Below, piece by piece: positions 34,768 to 45,132 of a DNA stretch of 64,000 bases. The stretch spans positions 62,001 to 126,000 of the forward strand of contig NZ_JANIBM010000004.1 of the NCBI RefSeq assembly GCF_024505045.1. Direction: 5' to 3'. The notes beneath the pieces are model-generated. The model did no database searches. It worked only from the letters and a program-made list of their open reading frames with translations, and was not told the origin of the DNA. Made by a program: the position numbers and the translations under genes. Position 1 is the stretch's first letter; each line of letters opens with the position of its first letter. Origin of the DNA: Methylomonas aurea (lineage in GTDB: Bacteria; Pseudomonadota; Gammaproteobacteria; Methylococcales; Methylomonadaceae).

Positions 34768-35349
34768 TTAGCCTCGCTTCCGCCGAAACCCACCCAAACT
34801 TACCACCACCCCACTAATAAACATAACCAAAGCCCCCGGCAACGGCACGGCGGTAATATCAAAGCTACGGCTGGCATTAATTCCCATCGGACCTTGGTTC
34901 AAAAAGATCAGACCTTGATTGAAGTCGGATAAATCGGAGGCGATCGCCAACGTCACTTGGCCGGCGACCAGCGCTTTGAAATGCAACGTCGCCAGATTGA
35001 ACGCCAATGCGGTCGATGCATCGCTGATGATGCCGGGAAACGCCGAGCCGGCGGCGTGCAGATTGACCAGCAAGCTGTCGTCGGAGAACAGCGGATTGAT
35101 CGTGCTGCCTTGAAATTCCACCAGGCCCGAGATCGAGCTGGCGGAGTTCAAGCCGAAAGCCAACAGCTCGTCGCTGCTATCGGCCGCGAACAGATCGTGC
35201 GCGACCAGATCGATAGCGAATACATCGCCGACCCGGATTGAATTGCCGGCGGTTTCCAGGCTGAAGGAAAGGGTAGCTGCCTGGCAATGGACCGTGGTCA
35301 GCATCAGGCTGGCGCCGCATAGCGCCAGAATACGAAGCAAGTTTTGCAT
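34768..35349 (-). CDS. exported cohesin-like protein with VPLP sorting tail
   Basis: This 193-residue protein has a signal peptide (about 1-24, ending CQAA) and a beta-sandwich resembling a type I cohesin: SIRVGDVFAIDLVAHDL, LLAFGLNSASSISGLVEFQG, then ATLHFKALVAGQVTLAIASD. The C terminus VPLPGALVMFISGVVVSLGG followed by RRKR is PEP-CTERM-like. Cohesins bind dockerins. The gene just upstream on the same strand encodes a nuclease with a dockerin-like tail, so this protein may tether it to the envelope (inference). The gap between the two genes is 61 bases, so they probably form an operon with the nuclease first. Confidence 0.7.
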   Translation of the reverse strand: MQNLLRILALCGASLMLTTVHCQAATLSFSLETAGNSIRVGDVFAIDLVAHDLFAADSSDELLAFGLNSASSISGLVEFQGSTINPLFSDDSLLVNLHAAGSAFPGIISDASTALAFNLATLHFKALVAGQVTLAIASDLSDFNQGLIFLNQGPMGINASRSFDITAVPLPGALVMFISGVVVSLGGFRRKRG

Positions 35350-35410
35350 ATTGTGATCCTAAAAATTAACCAAGGCCGTCGGCAAACGGTTTGCCGGTGG
35401 CCATTCGGAT

Positions 35411-37927
35411 TTATTGAGCGCTAACGGATGCGGTGTAGCTGTTGAAATGGCCGTACCAGGTTCGATAATCGGCGTACGTCACACAGCCGGTCGCGTCGTA
35501 ATCGGCTTCGGCGTTAAACCCTGTCTTACCCACGCATTTGCCGACTTGAGCCTTGATCAGGCCGGCGTCGCTGTTGTCGACATCGCCGTCGTTATCCAGG
35601 TCGCCGGGGACGAACAGTTTGACCAGCAATGGATCGTGGTCGGATGAACGATATACATCTGCCGCGTAGAAGCTGGTGACTTGATTGGCCGATTTGAACT
35701 CGGTGTTGTAATCCAGCGCGCGCGGTTCGTCGGCGTTGATGTGCCATTCGCTAGCGCTTTTGACTTGCGGCGCTAGCGCGCTATTGGCCAGCGCGTGGTC
35801 CAGATAACCGGCCGCGCCGTCGAACACGTAGCTGTACGCCGCCCGATTGCCGATCATCGTTTCCAGCAGGTTGCGGTAACCGGCGTTCTTCAGTGCGGTA
35901 ATCGGGTCTTCCTGGGCATAGCTGTTCAGGTCGCCGACGATCAAGCTGTTGGCCGCGCCTTGCTGGGTCGGGTCGCCGGCCAGCCAGCTTGCCAGCGCCG
36001 TGGCGGCCTGGGTGCGGGTCTGGTTGCAGTTGCCCTGGCCGTCGCCGGTATCCGGATCGTTGACGTCGTCGCAGGCGGAGCCTTTGGATTTCAAATGGTT
36101 GACCGCAACCGTCAGCAGTTTGTTGGAGGCTTTGTCCAAAAAGGTTTGAGCCAGGGTAGGGCGGTTTTTGCTGTCGATGAATTGCGGGTTAACAGACGAA
36201 TCCAGAATCACCACCTTACCGGCCGCTGTGACTTTCGCCGGCTTATAAATGATGCCGACCGCGATTTCGTCCGTGCCGACTTTGCTCAGGCCCGGATTGA
36301 CGAAGGCGTAAGTGCCGGCGCCGGCCAGTTGATTCAAACCGTTCACCAGGTCGGCGATGGCGCTGGTGCTGCCGTAGCCGTCGTTTTCGATTTCCATCAA
36401 GCCCACCACATCGGCATTCAGCGCATGGATGGCGGGAATGATTTTGGCGCGCTGGCGGTTGAATTCGGCCAAGGTATTGGCGCCGCGCGCGGTCGGGAAG
36501 CCGCCGCCGACACCGTTGCCGTTGAAGTAATTCAACACGTTGAAGCTGGCGACCTTCAACGAGCCCAAACCGGTGGGTGCCGGGTTGGCCGGACGCGCGT
36601 TGCTGGCGGTAAACGCCAACGGTTGGGTCGGCTGCAAACGGTAGACGCCGAAATCGTAAGCCAACACGCCGGTGGCGCCGGATACCGTATTGCCGGAGCG
36701 CAGGCTGTTGGCCGCGCTCAAGCCGGCCGGTTGCGGATAGATCACCGGATCGGGATTTTGCTGGTTGCTGCCGTCGTCGACTAACAATTGGTTCAATTCA
36801 TTTTGTGCAGCAACATCGTTGGCGGCTTGGCCGGGCGCAGCGACTTGGGTCGGCGTCCACAAACGGCCGCCGGACGACAACAGGAATTCGCCGTAACGGG
36901 CCAGATTGTAGTTCTCGGTCACTGTCAGGGTTTGCGGCAGTTGTACCAGCATGCCTTCCCAACGTTCCGGCTCGTTATTGGCGTTGTCGAACGGCAGGTT
37001 GATGGCCACCGGCGCGGGCAGGGCGTTGCCGCTGGAACACACTTCAACAGCAGCGACGTTTTCCAGCCGGGTCATGCCGAAGGTTTCGGCGACGCTGCCG
37101 ACGATGTGGACCCGGTCGCCGGCGTTGACCGGCGTGCTGGCCAGCACGAACAGGCCTTCGGAAGTGGCCGGATTGGCGTCGGCATCGCTGCCTTGCTGGA
37201 CGAAGAAACCATTCAAATTGCCGCTGCCTTGAAAGTCGGCGCTGACCACGGCTTCGACGTGTTGCACCGTGCCGTTCAGCGGGCTGACGCCGCCGCTTCC
37301 CTGAATCGCGCTGATCAAGGTTGCGGGCTGGCCGCATTGTGACGTGGGCGGTGGCGGCGCGATGCCGCCGAAGGTTTGGCCGGCGTTGATGCTGCCGAAC
37401 GATGCGGTCGATTCGGCGGCCCAGGTAAAGTCTTCGTAATTCGAGCCGCTGCCTTTCAATTGCAGCGATTGGCCGGCTGCACCGCTGCCGGATTGGGAAA
37501 CGCCGATGTCGACGCTGACCATGCCGTTGGCCGGGCCGTTGGTCGCGCTAAAGGTGCCTTCGTAACTGAGGAACTGCACCACTGCGTTACCGGCATCAAC
37601 CAGGGCGATGCCATCCGGCGCGCCGTTTTGCAAGCCGGAAATGGCGCAGCTGACGCTGCCGAAGCCGTTGTTTTGATTGGGAATGCTGCCGCTCAGATTG
37701 CAGACCGGCGTGTAGCTGGCGCCACCGTTGCCGTTGTAGGGCACGACTTTCCAGCCGCTGAGGTCGGTGCCGGCCGGGCCGGCGATTTCGACGGCTTCGC
37801 CGCTGTCGCTGCCGGCGTTGTCGTAGTGGATTTCGTTGATGAATACCGGGGTGGCGGCTTCGGCGGCAGCGCCGATTGCCGCCATCGCCGCCAGTAACGG
37901 CAAGCGGCTGAATTGGTTTGCGATCAT
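35411..37927 (-). CDS. ExeM/NucH-family extracellular endonuclease with dockerin-like C terminus
   Basis: This 838-residue secreted nuclease has a signal peptide (about 1-24, AEAA). A lamin-tail domain (about 25-180, FINEIHYDNAGSDSGEAVEIAGP, core NEIHYDN) and an OB-like region with VVSADFQG follow. The endonuclease/exonuclease/phosphatase domain spans about 455-770, with ASFNVLNYF, MEIENDG, NHLKSKGSACDD, VGDLNSY and SDHDP. Residues about 774-838 hold a calcium-loop dockerin-like pair: DLDNDGDVDNSD and a weaker DYDATGCVTYAD. It should degrade extracellular DNA. ATG 37927 is chosen over an upstream TTG. The following cohesin-like gene suggests a cell-surface complex. Confidence 0.88.
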   Translation of the reverse strand: MIANQFSRLPLLAAMAAIGAAAEAATPVFINEIHYDNAGSDSGEAVEIAGPAGTDLSGWKVVPYNGNGGASYTPVCNLSGSIPNQNNGFGSVSCAISGLQNGAPDGIALVDAGNAVVQFLSYEGTFSATNGPANGMVSVDIGVSQSGSGAAGQSLQLKGSGSNYEDFTWAAESTASFGSINAGQTFGGIAPPPPTSQCGQPATLISAIQGSGGVSPLNGTVQHVEAVVSADFQGSGNLNGFFVQQGSDADANPATSEGLFVLASTPVNAGDRVHIVGSVAETFGMTRLENVAAVEVCSSGNALPAPVAINLPFDNANNEPERWEGMLVQLPQTLTVTENYNLARYGEFLLSSGGRLWTPTQVAAPGQAANDVAAQNELNQLLVDDGSNQQNPDPVIYPQPAGLSAANSLRSGNTVSGATGVLAYDFGVYRLQPTQPLAFTASNARPANPAPTGLGSLKVASFNVLNYFNGNGVGGGFPTARGANTLAEFNRQRAKIIPAIHALNADVVGLMEIENDGYGSTSAIADLVNGLNQLAGAGTYAFVNPGLSKVGTDEIAVGIIYKPAKVTAAGKVVILDSSVNPQFIDSKNRPTLAQTFLDKASNKLLTVAVNHLKSKGSACDDVNDPDTGDGQGNCNQTRTQAATALASWLAGDPTQQGAANSLIVGDLNSYAQEDPITALKNAGYRNLLETMIGNRAAYSYVFDGAAGYLDHALANSALAPQVKSASEWHINADEPRALDYNTEFKSANQVTSFYAADVYRSSDHDPLLVKLFVPGDLDNDGDVDNSDAGLIKAQVGKCVGKTGFNAEADYDATGCVTYADYRTWYGHFNSYTASVSAQ

Positions 37928-38160
37928 GGTCGGATAGTCTCTGGATGGCAATAACCGCTAACAGGCTTGGAAGCCTGGCCGACTCGCAGAAAACCCCGCC
38001 ACCGGTTCAAGGGGGTAGCGCCGAGGCGGGACCGGTTGTAACAACCGATTCTGCAAGCCCGGTCGCATTTTGCGGGATAAGCCTGAGCCGCAGGTTAAGA
38101 TACGGTGACGGTTTGCGGACGTTTTGGTGAAACGTATTACACCCGGCGGCCGTTCGATGT

Positions 38161-38955
38161 CTAGCCGGGGAGGGGCAGGCCGGTTTCCGCTTGCGCTTCC
38201 GGCATCGGTTTTTCCTGTTTTAACCAGTTCACCAGCTCCAGGCGGCCGTCGGCGTGTTCGACGATGGCGGTGCAGCTTTCGACGAAATCGCCGGTGTTGA
38301 CGTAGGTGAAACCTTCGATGTCCTTGATCTCGGCGTGGTGGATGTGGCCGCAGATCACGCCGTCCAAGCCCTGGTTTTTGAGGGTGCGCACGATGCTTTC
38401 CTCGTAATCGGAGATGAATTGCACGGCGTTTTTGACTTTGAATTTGACGAAGGCGGCCAACGAAAAATGCGATTGGTAGCCGATCAATCGGCGGCAGATG
38501 CGCAGGAAGCGGTTGATTTCGATCAGCCAGTCGTAACCGACGCTGCCGATCTTGGCCAGCCAACGGTGGTGCCTGGCGATGGTGTCGTATTCGTCGCCGT
38601 GCACGATCAGGAAGCGTTTGCCGGCGGCCGTAGTGTGGATGTCGGAGCGCTTGACGACGATGTCGCCGAACACGTATTCGTCGTATTCGCGCACGTTTTC
38701 GTCGTGGTTGCCCGGGACGTAGATGATTTGGGTGCCGTGCCGGGCTTTGCGCAGAATTTTCTGGATGATGGTGTTGTGCTCACGCGGCCAGTACATCTTT
38801 TTCGACAAGGCCCAGAAGTCGATGATGTCGCCGACCAGATACAGTTTTTCGCTGTCGTTGTGTTTCAGAAAATCCAGCAGCGCTTCGGCGTGGCATTGGG
38901 TGGAACCGATGTGCAAATCGGAAATCCAGATGGTTCGGTATGTAGAAGCAGTCAT
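38161..38955 (-). CDS. calcineurin-type metallophosphoesterase, LpxH-like UDP-diacylglucosamine diphosphatase
   Basis: This 264-residue enzyme carries all five metallophosphoesterase motifs: ISDLHIG, VGDIIDFW, PGNHDE, HGDEYD and GHIHHAE. The helical insert FLRICRRLIGYQSHFS between the fourth motif and the last metal site is typical of UDP-2,3-diacylglucosamine diphosphatase-like enzymes, which act in lipid A synthesis at the inner membrane. It is a distinct subgroup from canonical LpxH, so a different nucleotide-lipid substrate is possible. The gene is monocistronic and divergent from phoU. Confidence 0.83.
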   Translation of the reverse strand: MTASTYRTIWISDLHIGSTQCHAEALLDFLKHNDSEKLYLVGDIIDFWALSKKMYWPREHNTIIQKILRKARHGTQIIYVPGNHDENVREYDEYVFGDIVVKRSDIHTTAAGKRFLIVHGDEYDTIARHHRWLAKIGSVGYDWLIEINRFLRICRRLIGYQSHFSLAAFVKFKVKNAVQFISDYEESIVRTLKNQGLDGVICGHIHHAEIKDIEGFTYVNTGDFVESCTAIVEHADGRLELVNWLKQEKPMPEAQAETGLPLPG

Positions 38956-39206
38956 AAATACGCTGGGTATGGATAGCGGATGTGGGGTATTTTTCTGGCT
39001 GTTTATGACAGCAGTATGACGCTTCCTGCAAGCGGGCGCCGGAACGGCGGATTTTGCCGGCCGCTTCCGCTTGTCACAATTCCGTCATCCGCGGTGCGCG
39101 GCCCCGCAAGGCCGGTCGATCGGCGCCGCGATGTCACATTCCTGTCACCTTCAGCCGTTACACTCCGGGCGTAAAACTTGCGCGTTAACCCGATAGAGAC
39201 TTGGCT

Positions 39207-39944
39207 ATGATCACTCCGACAGACACCGGCGGCAATCCGCATACGCTGCACGAATACGACAACGATCTGAGCCATTTGTACGGCCTGCTGCTGGAAGTCA
39301 CCGACTTGTTGATCTACCAGTTCGAGCAAGCCATGCAAGCCATGGATTACGGCGACGCCGAATTGGCGCAGAAAGTCATTTCCCGCCAAAAAAAGCTGAA
39401 ACATTACGAAAGTAAAATCGACGACGGCGTGTTGAGCGTGATAGCCCGGCATTGCCCGGTGGCCAACGATCTGCGCCTGGTATTGTCGGTATCGAAAATT
39501 TCGGCGGAGTTTTCCAAAATCGGCGACGAAATATGCGAATTCGCCCGGCTGGTGACGGTGTTGTTCGATCCGAATACCAGCGACCCGAACGAGAAGTTAC
39601 TGGCCGACATCGTCAAGATGGGCGGCTTGGTCAAGGCGATTCTGGATAAGCTGATGGTGGTGTTCGAAAACCGCGACTCCAAGCAAGCCTATGCGCTGTT
39701 GCAATGCGACCAGCTATGCGAAAACGAATTGCAGGAAGGCATCAAGCACCAATTGGCCTATGTCCTGCACGACGCCCGCATGATCCGCCGGGCGCTGGAC
39801 ATCATGCAAATGATGAAGATTTTGGAGCGTTGCGCCGAGCATTGCCGGGTTATCGCCGAGCACGCCGTGTACATGCTGGACGGCGTTGATATCCGCCATG
39901 GCGGCCTGCTGCGCCAGCAAACGTCCGGCCGGAACAGCGTTTGA
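39207..39944 (+). CDS. phoU: phosphate signalling protein PhoU
   Basis: This 245-residue all-helical protein has two PhoU repeats. Each carries a metal-binding E..D pattern: KLKHYESKIDDGVLSVIARHCP in the first (core SKIDDGV), and the matching C-terminal RALDIMQMMKILERCAEHCRVIAEHAVYM (core ILERCAEHC). PhoU links Pst phosphate transport to PhoR. The pst genes are not next to it. ATG 39207 is preferred over TTG 39201. Confidence 0.88.
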   Translation: MITPTDTGGNPHTLHEYDNDLSHLYGLLLEVTDLLIYQFEQAMQAMDYGDAELAQKVISRQKKLKHYESKIDDGVLSVIARHCPVANDLRLVLSVSKISAEFSKIGDEICEFARLVTVLFDPNTSDPNEKLLADIVKMGGLVKAILDKLMVVFENRDSKQAYALLQCDQLCENELQEGIKHQLAYVLHDARMIRRALDIMQMMKILERCAEHCRVIAEHAVYMLDGVDIRHGGLLRQQTSGRNSV

Positions 39945-39992
39945 CCGGCCGCGGATACGCCCGATTGTCTTAGCCCATTCCGGAGCCCAACC

Positions 39993-40349
39993 ATGAGCAT
40001 GATTCTGCCGTTTCCGTTTTACGGGTTTGCCGACTATTGCAACGAACTCAAGGCACTGGGTATCGATCCCGGCTATGTGATGTACACCGACCGCCACGCC
40101 AACAACGACCAACCTTCCGCCAGGCTGGTTGCGGCCGAACATTTGCCGGCGGCGCAGGCCTATATCGAAGCACCCAGCGATGCCGCGTTCGTCAGCCTGG
40201 TGCAGGCCGGCGTGCTAATGGACACCGAATGGGAGCGGCGCACCGCCGGCTGGCTGCTGGTATCGTTTACCGGCTGGGAAGTCCTGCACAAGGCCTTCAG
40301 CCGCTTGAACGCGAAGCTAGACCATTCGGTGCTGGATATGGCGGGGTGA
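39993..40349 (+). CDS. hypothetical protein (118 aa)
   Basis: This is a small soluble protein with no recognised domain. It is rich in aromatics (FPFYGFADYC, GWLLVSFTGWEVLHKAF) and lacks a signal peptide or membrane segment. It starts 48 bases after phoU with GGAG upstream of the ATG, so it is probably co-transcribed. Its function is unknown. Confidence 0.6.
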   Translation: MSMILPFPFYGFADYCNELKALGIDPGYVMYTDRHANNDQPSARLVAAEHLPAAQAYIEAPSDAAFVSLVQAGVLMDTEWERRTAGWLLVSFTGWEVLHKAFSRLNAKLDHSVLDMAG

Positions 40350-40561
40350 AGGTGGTTGCGAGTTTGGCGAGTGCGTAATTTGCGTGCCGATCTGGAGCGA
40401 TGGCTGGGTTGGTTTGCCTTTCGATTGAGCCAGTTTCGTAGGCTTGAATATCCAAGGTGCAAGTAAGCCGTTTTGGCGTTCCCGGTTTTTAACGTTTGCC
40501 GGAAACGCTGGCGCTTATTCCGGCCTACCGAAGCCACTTTTGGGTTGCAATCGACGCAAAC

Positions 40562-40590
40562 AAAAAAGCCAGGCTGGACCTGGCTTTTTT
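40562..40590. terminator. bidirectional terminator
   Basis: AAAAGCCAGG (40564-40573) and CCTGGCTTTT (40579-40588) form a 10-bp stem with a 5-base loop, with A and T runs on the two sides. It can end transcription of the phoU unit on the plus strand and of the parA gene on the minus strand. Confidence 0.85.
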
Positions 40591-40611
40591 AGTTTCACGC
40601 CAAGCCGGCGG

Positions 40612-41385
40612 CTATTGATGAATTTCCAAATGCAAGGCGCGGTATTCTTCGGTCAGTTTGTGCGACGGCGCGTAGTGGACTAGCGGTTGGGCGTCGCTGT
40701 GCGATTCGCGGACTTTGACCGAGGTCGAGATTTTGGTTTCCAGTACCGGCAGGCCTTCCGCGATCAGGTCTTCGACCAGTTGCCGCGGCAGATTGGCTTG
40801 CTTTTGGTATTGGTTGACGACGACGCCTTCCACTTCCAAATGCGGGTTGTGGTCGGCCTTGACTTCGGTGATCGCGCGCATCAGCGTGTACAGCGCTTCG
40901 CGGGCGAAGGTGTCGCAGTCGAACGGGATCAGACATTTTTCGGCGGCAATCAGGGCCGATAGGCTGTAGAAGTTCAGAATCGGCGGCGTGTCGATATAAA
41001 TGTGCTCGAAGCCTTCCAGCCGTTCCAGCGCTTCGCGCAGTTTGTAGATTTTATGCCTCGATTCCAGCCGGCTTTGCAGGCCTTCCAAATCGGAATGCGA
41101 CGGCAGCACGTACAGGTTGGGGAAGGGCGTTTCGTGGATCAGGCCGTCCAGGCCTTCCTTGCCGCCGCCGAACAGGCCCAGCCCCAGGCTGTCCTTGAAA
41201 AAGTGGGCAATGGTTTTGTCGGAATCCGCAACCTTGCTGCCCAGCAGGTATTGCGTCGAATTGCCTTGTACGTCGAGGTCGATTACCAGGGTTTTTTTGC
41301 CTTCGACGGCACTGATCGCCGCCAAATTACAGGTAATGGTGGATTTACCGACGCCGCCTTTCTGATTGAAAATCACCCTGCGCAT
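40612..41385 (-). CDS. ParA-family ATPase, orphan
   Basis: This 257-residue deviant Walker-A ATPase has KGGVGKST (9-16), switch I DLDVQGNST and Walker B IYIDTPPILN. It has no ParB partner in the window. Orphan ParA proteins position chromosomes, chemosensory arrays or other cargo. Gene context, between the phoU unit and a zinc-ribbon gene, does not reveal the cargo. Confidence 0.88.
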   Translation of the reverse strand: MRRVIFNQKGGVGKSTITCNLAAISAVEGKKTLVIDLDVQGNSTQYLLGSKVADSDKTIAHFFKDSLGLGLFGGGKEGLDGLIHETPFPNLYVLPSHSDLEGLQSRLESRHKIYKLREALERLEGFEHIYIDTPPILNFYSLSALIAAEKCLIPFDCDTFAREALYTLMRAITEVKADHNPHLEVEGVVVNQYQKQANLPRQLVEDLIAEGLPVLETKISTSVKVRESHSDAQPLVHYAPSHKLTEEYRALHLEIHQ

Positions 41386-41442
41386 AATCGCCCTCGATCA
41401 AGGAAAAATAAAGCCCGCATTATAAGGTTTGAGCCTGCAATA

Positions 41443-41931
41443 TCAACAACGGCTGAAACTGTTGCCTTTACATTCCGGGCAAGCCGGGATGATGCTGGTG
41501 GATTTGAAAGCGATTTGCTTGCCGCAAGCGTCGCAGGTGAAGGTGCCGGGGCCGGCCACTTCGCCGCTTTGGTAGGGGTGGTACAGCTTGGCCTCCATTT
41601 CCAGCGCCGCCAATTTGACCCGGGTCTTGTCGGCGATGTCGAGAAAGGCTTCGAGCGCGAAGTTCTCGATCAGTTCGATATCGAACTTCAGCCACTCGGA
41701 CAGCGAGTTGTTTTCTTCTTTTAGGCTTGGCGATGTGGCGACGTGTTCGACGTCGCGCATCACGTAGTCGGCGATTTTGTTGATTTCTTCCTGGGTATGG
41801 CCGCCCAGCGCGGCGGTTTTTTCCTTGGCGATTTCCAGCGCATCGGCCACCGTATGCAGCGTGTCGTCCATCGCTTCGTACAGATGGCCCATCAAGTCGT
41901 CGTATGCTTTGATCAGTTTGTTTTCGCCCAT
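41443..41931 (-). CDS. zinc-ribbon protein (DUF1451, YbeL-like)
   Basis: This 162-residue protein has a helical N-terminal region (YDDLMGHLYEAMDDTLHT) and a C-terminal zinc ribbon of the form CDACGK..CPECKG. It matches the YbeL/DUF1451 family. It lies next to leuS, as in other gammaproteobacteria, but on the opposite strand and divergent. The function is unknown. Confidence 0.82.
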   Translation of the reverse strand: MGENKLIKAYDDLMGHLYEAMDDTLHTVADALEIAKEKTAALGGHTQEEINKIADYVMRDVEHVATSPSLKEENNSLSEWLKFDIELIENFALEAFLDIADKTRVKLAALEMEAKLYHPYQSGEVAGPGTFTCDACGKQIAFKSTSIIPACPECKGNSFSRC

Positions 41932-42020
41932 GCTTACTCCCGCTATTTATAGTATTCGCGCTTTAGATTTAAGCGCCTGTAAGGTATTCTAGCGCCTTTT
42001 TACAGCAAAAGACGAACAGG

Positions 42021-44609
42021 ATGGAAGAGCATTACAACCCCGCGGCGATCGAAGAAAAAGTCCAAGCCGATTGGGAAAAATCAGGCGTGTTTACCGCAAC
42101 CGAGGATACCGGCAAGGAAAAATACTACTGCTTGTCGATGTTCCCCTACCCGAGCGGCAAGCTGCACATGGGCCACGTCCGCAACTACACCATCGGCGAC
42201 GTGATCAGCCGCTTCCAACGCATGCAAGGCAAACACGTGTTGCAACCGATGGGTTGGGATGCCTTCGGCTTGCCTGCGGAAAACGCGGCGATGCAGAACA
42301 AAGTACATCCGGCCGACTGGACCTATTCCAATATCGACTACATGCGCGACCAGCTCAAACGTCTGGGCTTCGGTTACGACTGGAGCCGCGAGCTGGCGAC
42401 TTGCGATCCGGAATACTACCGCTGGGAACAATGGTTCTTCATCCGCCTGCTGGAAAAAGGCTTGGTCTACAAAAAAACGGCGCCGGTCAACTGGTGTCCG
42501 CACGACCAAACCGTACTGGCCAACGAACAAGTCATCGACGGCTGTTGCTGGCGTTGCGACACTCCGGTCGAGAAAAAAGAAATTTCGCAGTGGTTTTTGA
42601 AAATCACCGCCTACGCCCAGGAATTGCTCGACGATCTGCAAAAACTGCCGGGCTGGCCGGAGCAGGTCAGAACCATGCAAGCCAACTGGATCGGCCGCTC
42701 CGAAGGCGTGGAGATGGATTTCGCGGTCGAGGGCTTCGATTCGCCGATCCGGATTTACACCACCCGTCCCGACACCGTGATGGGCGTGACTTATGTTGCG
42801 GTCGCCGCCGAACACCCAGTCGCCAAAAAAGCCGCCGAAACCAATGCCGAGATTGCTGCATTCATCGAATCCTGCAAGCAGATGGAAACCTCGGAAGCGG
42901 CAATGGAAACCATGGAAAAACGCGGTATCGCCTCCGGTTACAACGCGATTCATCCTTTGACCGGCGAGTCGGTGCCGGTCTGGATCGCCAACTTCGTGTT
43001 GATGAGTTACGGCACCGGTGCGGTGATGTCGGTCCCGGCTCACGACCAGCGCGATTACGAATTTGCCAAACGCTACGGCATCGCGATTAAAGAAGTGATT
43101 GCGTCGGCCGACGGTAGCGACGATAGCGTCGCTGAAAAAGCCTTCACCGACAAAGGCGTGCTTAAAAACTCCGGCGAATTCGACGGTCTGGATTTCAAAC
43201 AAGCCTTCGACGCTATCGCCGCCAAATTGGCCGACCTCGGCAAAGGCGAGCGCAAAACCAATTTCAGATTGCGCGACTGGGGCGTATCCCGCCAACGTTA
43301 CTGGGGCGCGCCGATTCCGGTGGTTTATTGCGACGACTGCGGTACGGTGCCCGTCTCCGACGACCAATTGCCGGTGACGTTGCCGCGCGACGTGGTGCTG
43401 GACGGCTCGCAATCGCCATTGGCCGCGCATCCGACCTTCCCGCACACCGCTTGCCCGAAATGCGGCAAACCGGCGCGGCGCGAGACCGATACCTTCGATA
43501 CCTTCATGGAATCGTCCTGGTACTTCGCCCGCTACGCCAGCAGCGATTGCCACAGCGCGATGCTCGACCAGCGCGCCAACTACTGGCTGCCGGTCGACCA
43601 TTACATCGGCGGTATTGAGCACGCGATTCTGCATTTGCTCTACTCGCGCTTTTACAACAAATTGCTGCGCGACGAAGGCTTGCTGGTCTGCGACGAGCCG
43701 TTCAAAAACCTGCTGACCCAGGGCATGGTCGTCGCCGAGACTTTTTACCAATTCGACGAACACGGCCATAAAAAGTATTTCAACCTGACTCAGATCGAAG
43801 TCGAGCGCGACGCCAAGGGCAAGATCGTCGGCGCCAAGTTATTGGAAGACGGTTCACCGGTCACGGTCGGCGCGATCGAGAAGATGTCCAAATCCAAGAA
43901 CAACGGCGTCGATCCGCAGGTGCTGATCGACAAATACGGCGCCGACACTGTGCGTTTGTATACGATGTTCACGTCGCCGCCGGACCAGTCTTTGGAATGG
44001 AACGACGCCGGCGTCGAAGGCGCGTTTCGCTTCCTGAAGCGTTTGTGGCGGCAAGTGTACCTGCACGTCGAAGCCGGCCTGCCGCAAGCGGCGCTGGACA
44101 AGGCCGCGCTGAGCGACGATCAAAAAGCTTTGCGCCGCCAGTTGCACCAAGCCTTGCAAAAGGTGACCGACGACATGGCCCGCCGCCACACTTTCAACAC
44201 CGCGATTGCCGCCAATATGGAGCTGGTCAACGCCTTGAACAAATTCGAGGACGACAGCGCCAACGGCCGGGCGGTGCGTCAGGAAGTGTTGGAAAGCATT
44301 GTGCTGATGCTGGCGCCGATCATTCCGCACGCGGCGCAGCAACTGTGGAGCGACCTGGGCCGCGACAGCGATATTGTTGCCGCGCCTTGGCCGGAACTGG
44401 ACGAGTCGGCGTTGGTGCAAGACAGCATCGAGATGGTGGTGCAGGTCAACGGCAAATTGCGCGGCAAATTGGCGGTTGCGGTCAGCGCCTCCAAGGAGCA
44501 GATCGAAACCTTGGCTTTGGCCGATGCCAACGTGCAGCGCTTCCTCGAGGGTAAGCCGGTCAAAAAGCTGATCGTCGTGCCGCAAAAACTGGTGAATATC
44601 GTTGTTTAA
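42021..44609 (+). CDS. leuS: leucyl-tRNA synthetase
   Basis: This 862-residue enzyme charges tRNA-Leu. The class I signature HMGH is at 49-52 and KMSKS at 621-625 ([12 protein letters not shown]). The editing domain motif [10 protein letters not shown] and the catalytic core [12 protein letters not shown] are present, and the length matches bacterial LeuRS. It begins the conserved leuS-lptE-holA cluster, with lptE starting 20 bases after its stop. Confidence 0.98.
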   Translation: MEEHYNPAAIEEKVQADWEKSGVFTATEDTGKEKYYCLSMFPYPSGKLHMGHVRNYTIGDVISRFQRMQGKHVLQPMGWDAFGLPAENAAMQNKVHPADWTYSNIDYMRDQLKRLGFGYDWSRELATCDPEYYRWEQWFFIRLLEKGLVYKKTAPVNWCPHDQTVLANEQVIDGCCWRCDTPVEKKEISQWFLKITAYAQELLDDLQKLPGWPEQVRTMQANWIGRSEGVEMDFAVEGFDSPIRIYTTRPDTVMGVTYVAVAAEHPVAKKAAETNAEIAAFIESCKQMETSEAAMETMEKRGIASGYNAIHPLTGESVPVWIANFVLMSYGTGAVMSVPAHDQRDYEFAKRYGIAIKEVIASADGSDDSVAEKAFTDKGVLKNSGEFDGLDFKQAFDAIAAKLADLGKGERKTNFRLRDWGVSRQRYWGAPIPVVYCDDCGTVPVSDDQLPVTLPRDVVLDGSQSPLAAHPTFPHTACPKCGKPARRETDTFDTFMESSWYFARYASSDCHSAMLDQRANYWLPVDHYIGGIEHAILHLLYSRFYNKLLRDEGLLVCDEPFKNLLTQGMVVAETFYQFDEHGHKKYFNLTQIEVERDAKGKIVGAKLLEDGSPVTVGAIEKMSKSKNNGVDPQVLIDKYGADTVRLYTMFTSPPDQSLEWNDAGVEGAFRFLKRLWRQVYLHVEAGLPQAALDKAALSDDQKALRRQLHQALQKVTDDMARRHTFNTAIAANMELVNALNKFEDDSANGRAVRQEVLESIVLMLAPIIPHAAQQLWSDLGRDSDIVAAPWPELDESALVQDSIEMVVQVNGKLRGKLAVAVSASKEQIETLALADANVQRFLEGKPVKKLIVVPQKLVNIVV

Positions 44610-44628
44610 CTGCGTTGGTAAAAAACCG

Positions 44629-45126
44629 ATGAAGCGCTTGTTTCGATTCCTGATCCTGGCTGCAGCGCTGATGCAAGCCGGTTGCGGTTACCATTTGCGG
44701 GGCTCGATCGAGATGCCGGCAGCGCTGAAGAGTCTTTACCTTTTCGGCGCTTCCGGACCGTTACAAAACGAAATGCAGCAAATCATGCGGGCTTCGAAGG
44801 GCAAATTGGCGCCGACGCCGAACGACGCCGGCGTCGTCGTCAAAGTTTTGAAGGAAGACATGCGCAGCCGGGTGTTGTCTATCGGTTCCACCGGTAAATC
44901 CAGCGAATCCGAGCTGGAGTATTACCTACGCTTCCAATTCTTCGACGGCAAGGAGAATGCGATGATGGACGAACAGGTCATCGAATTATCCCGCGAGTTT
45001 TTCAACGACCAGACCGCGGTGTTGGCGAAAACCAACGAAGAGCAGTTGATCCGCGGTGAGATATACAAGCAGGCGGCCAGGATGATCTTGGCCCGCGCCC
45101 GGGTGGCGATCGACAACCAGAAGTAA
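44629..45126 (+). CDS. lptE: LPS-assembly lipoprotein LptE
   Basis: This 165-residue lipoprotein plugs the LptD barrel during lipopolysaccharide insertion into the outer membrane. The lipobox LMQAGC follows a short signal peptide, and GYHLRGSIEMP is the family hallmark. ATG 44629 is chosen: a TTG in the leuS end would put nine residues ahead of the signal peptide. It is the second gene of leuS-lptE-holA. Confidence 0.92.
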   Translation: MKRLFRFLILAAALMQAGCGYHLRGSIEMPAALKSLYLFGASGPLQNEMQQIMRASKGKLAPTPNDAGVVVKVLKEDMRSRVLSIGSTGKSSESELEYYLRFQFFDGKENAMMDEQVIELSREFFNDQTAVLAKTNEEQLIRGEIYKQAARMILARARVAIDNQK

Positions 45127-45132
45127 AAACAC

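Noticed and set aside
42081..43769. Long minus-strand open frame of 562 codons
   Set aside because: It is antisense to leuS, whose motifs are all intact. It is a composition shadow.
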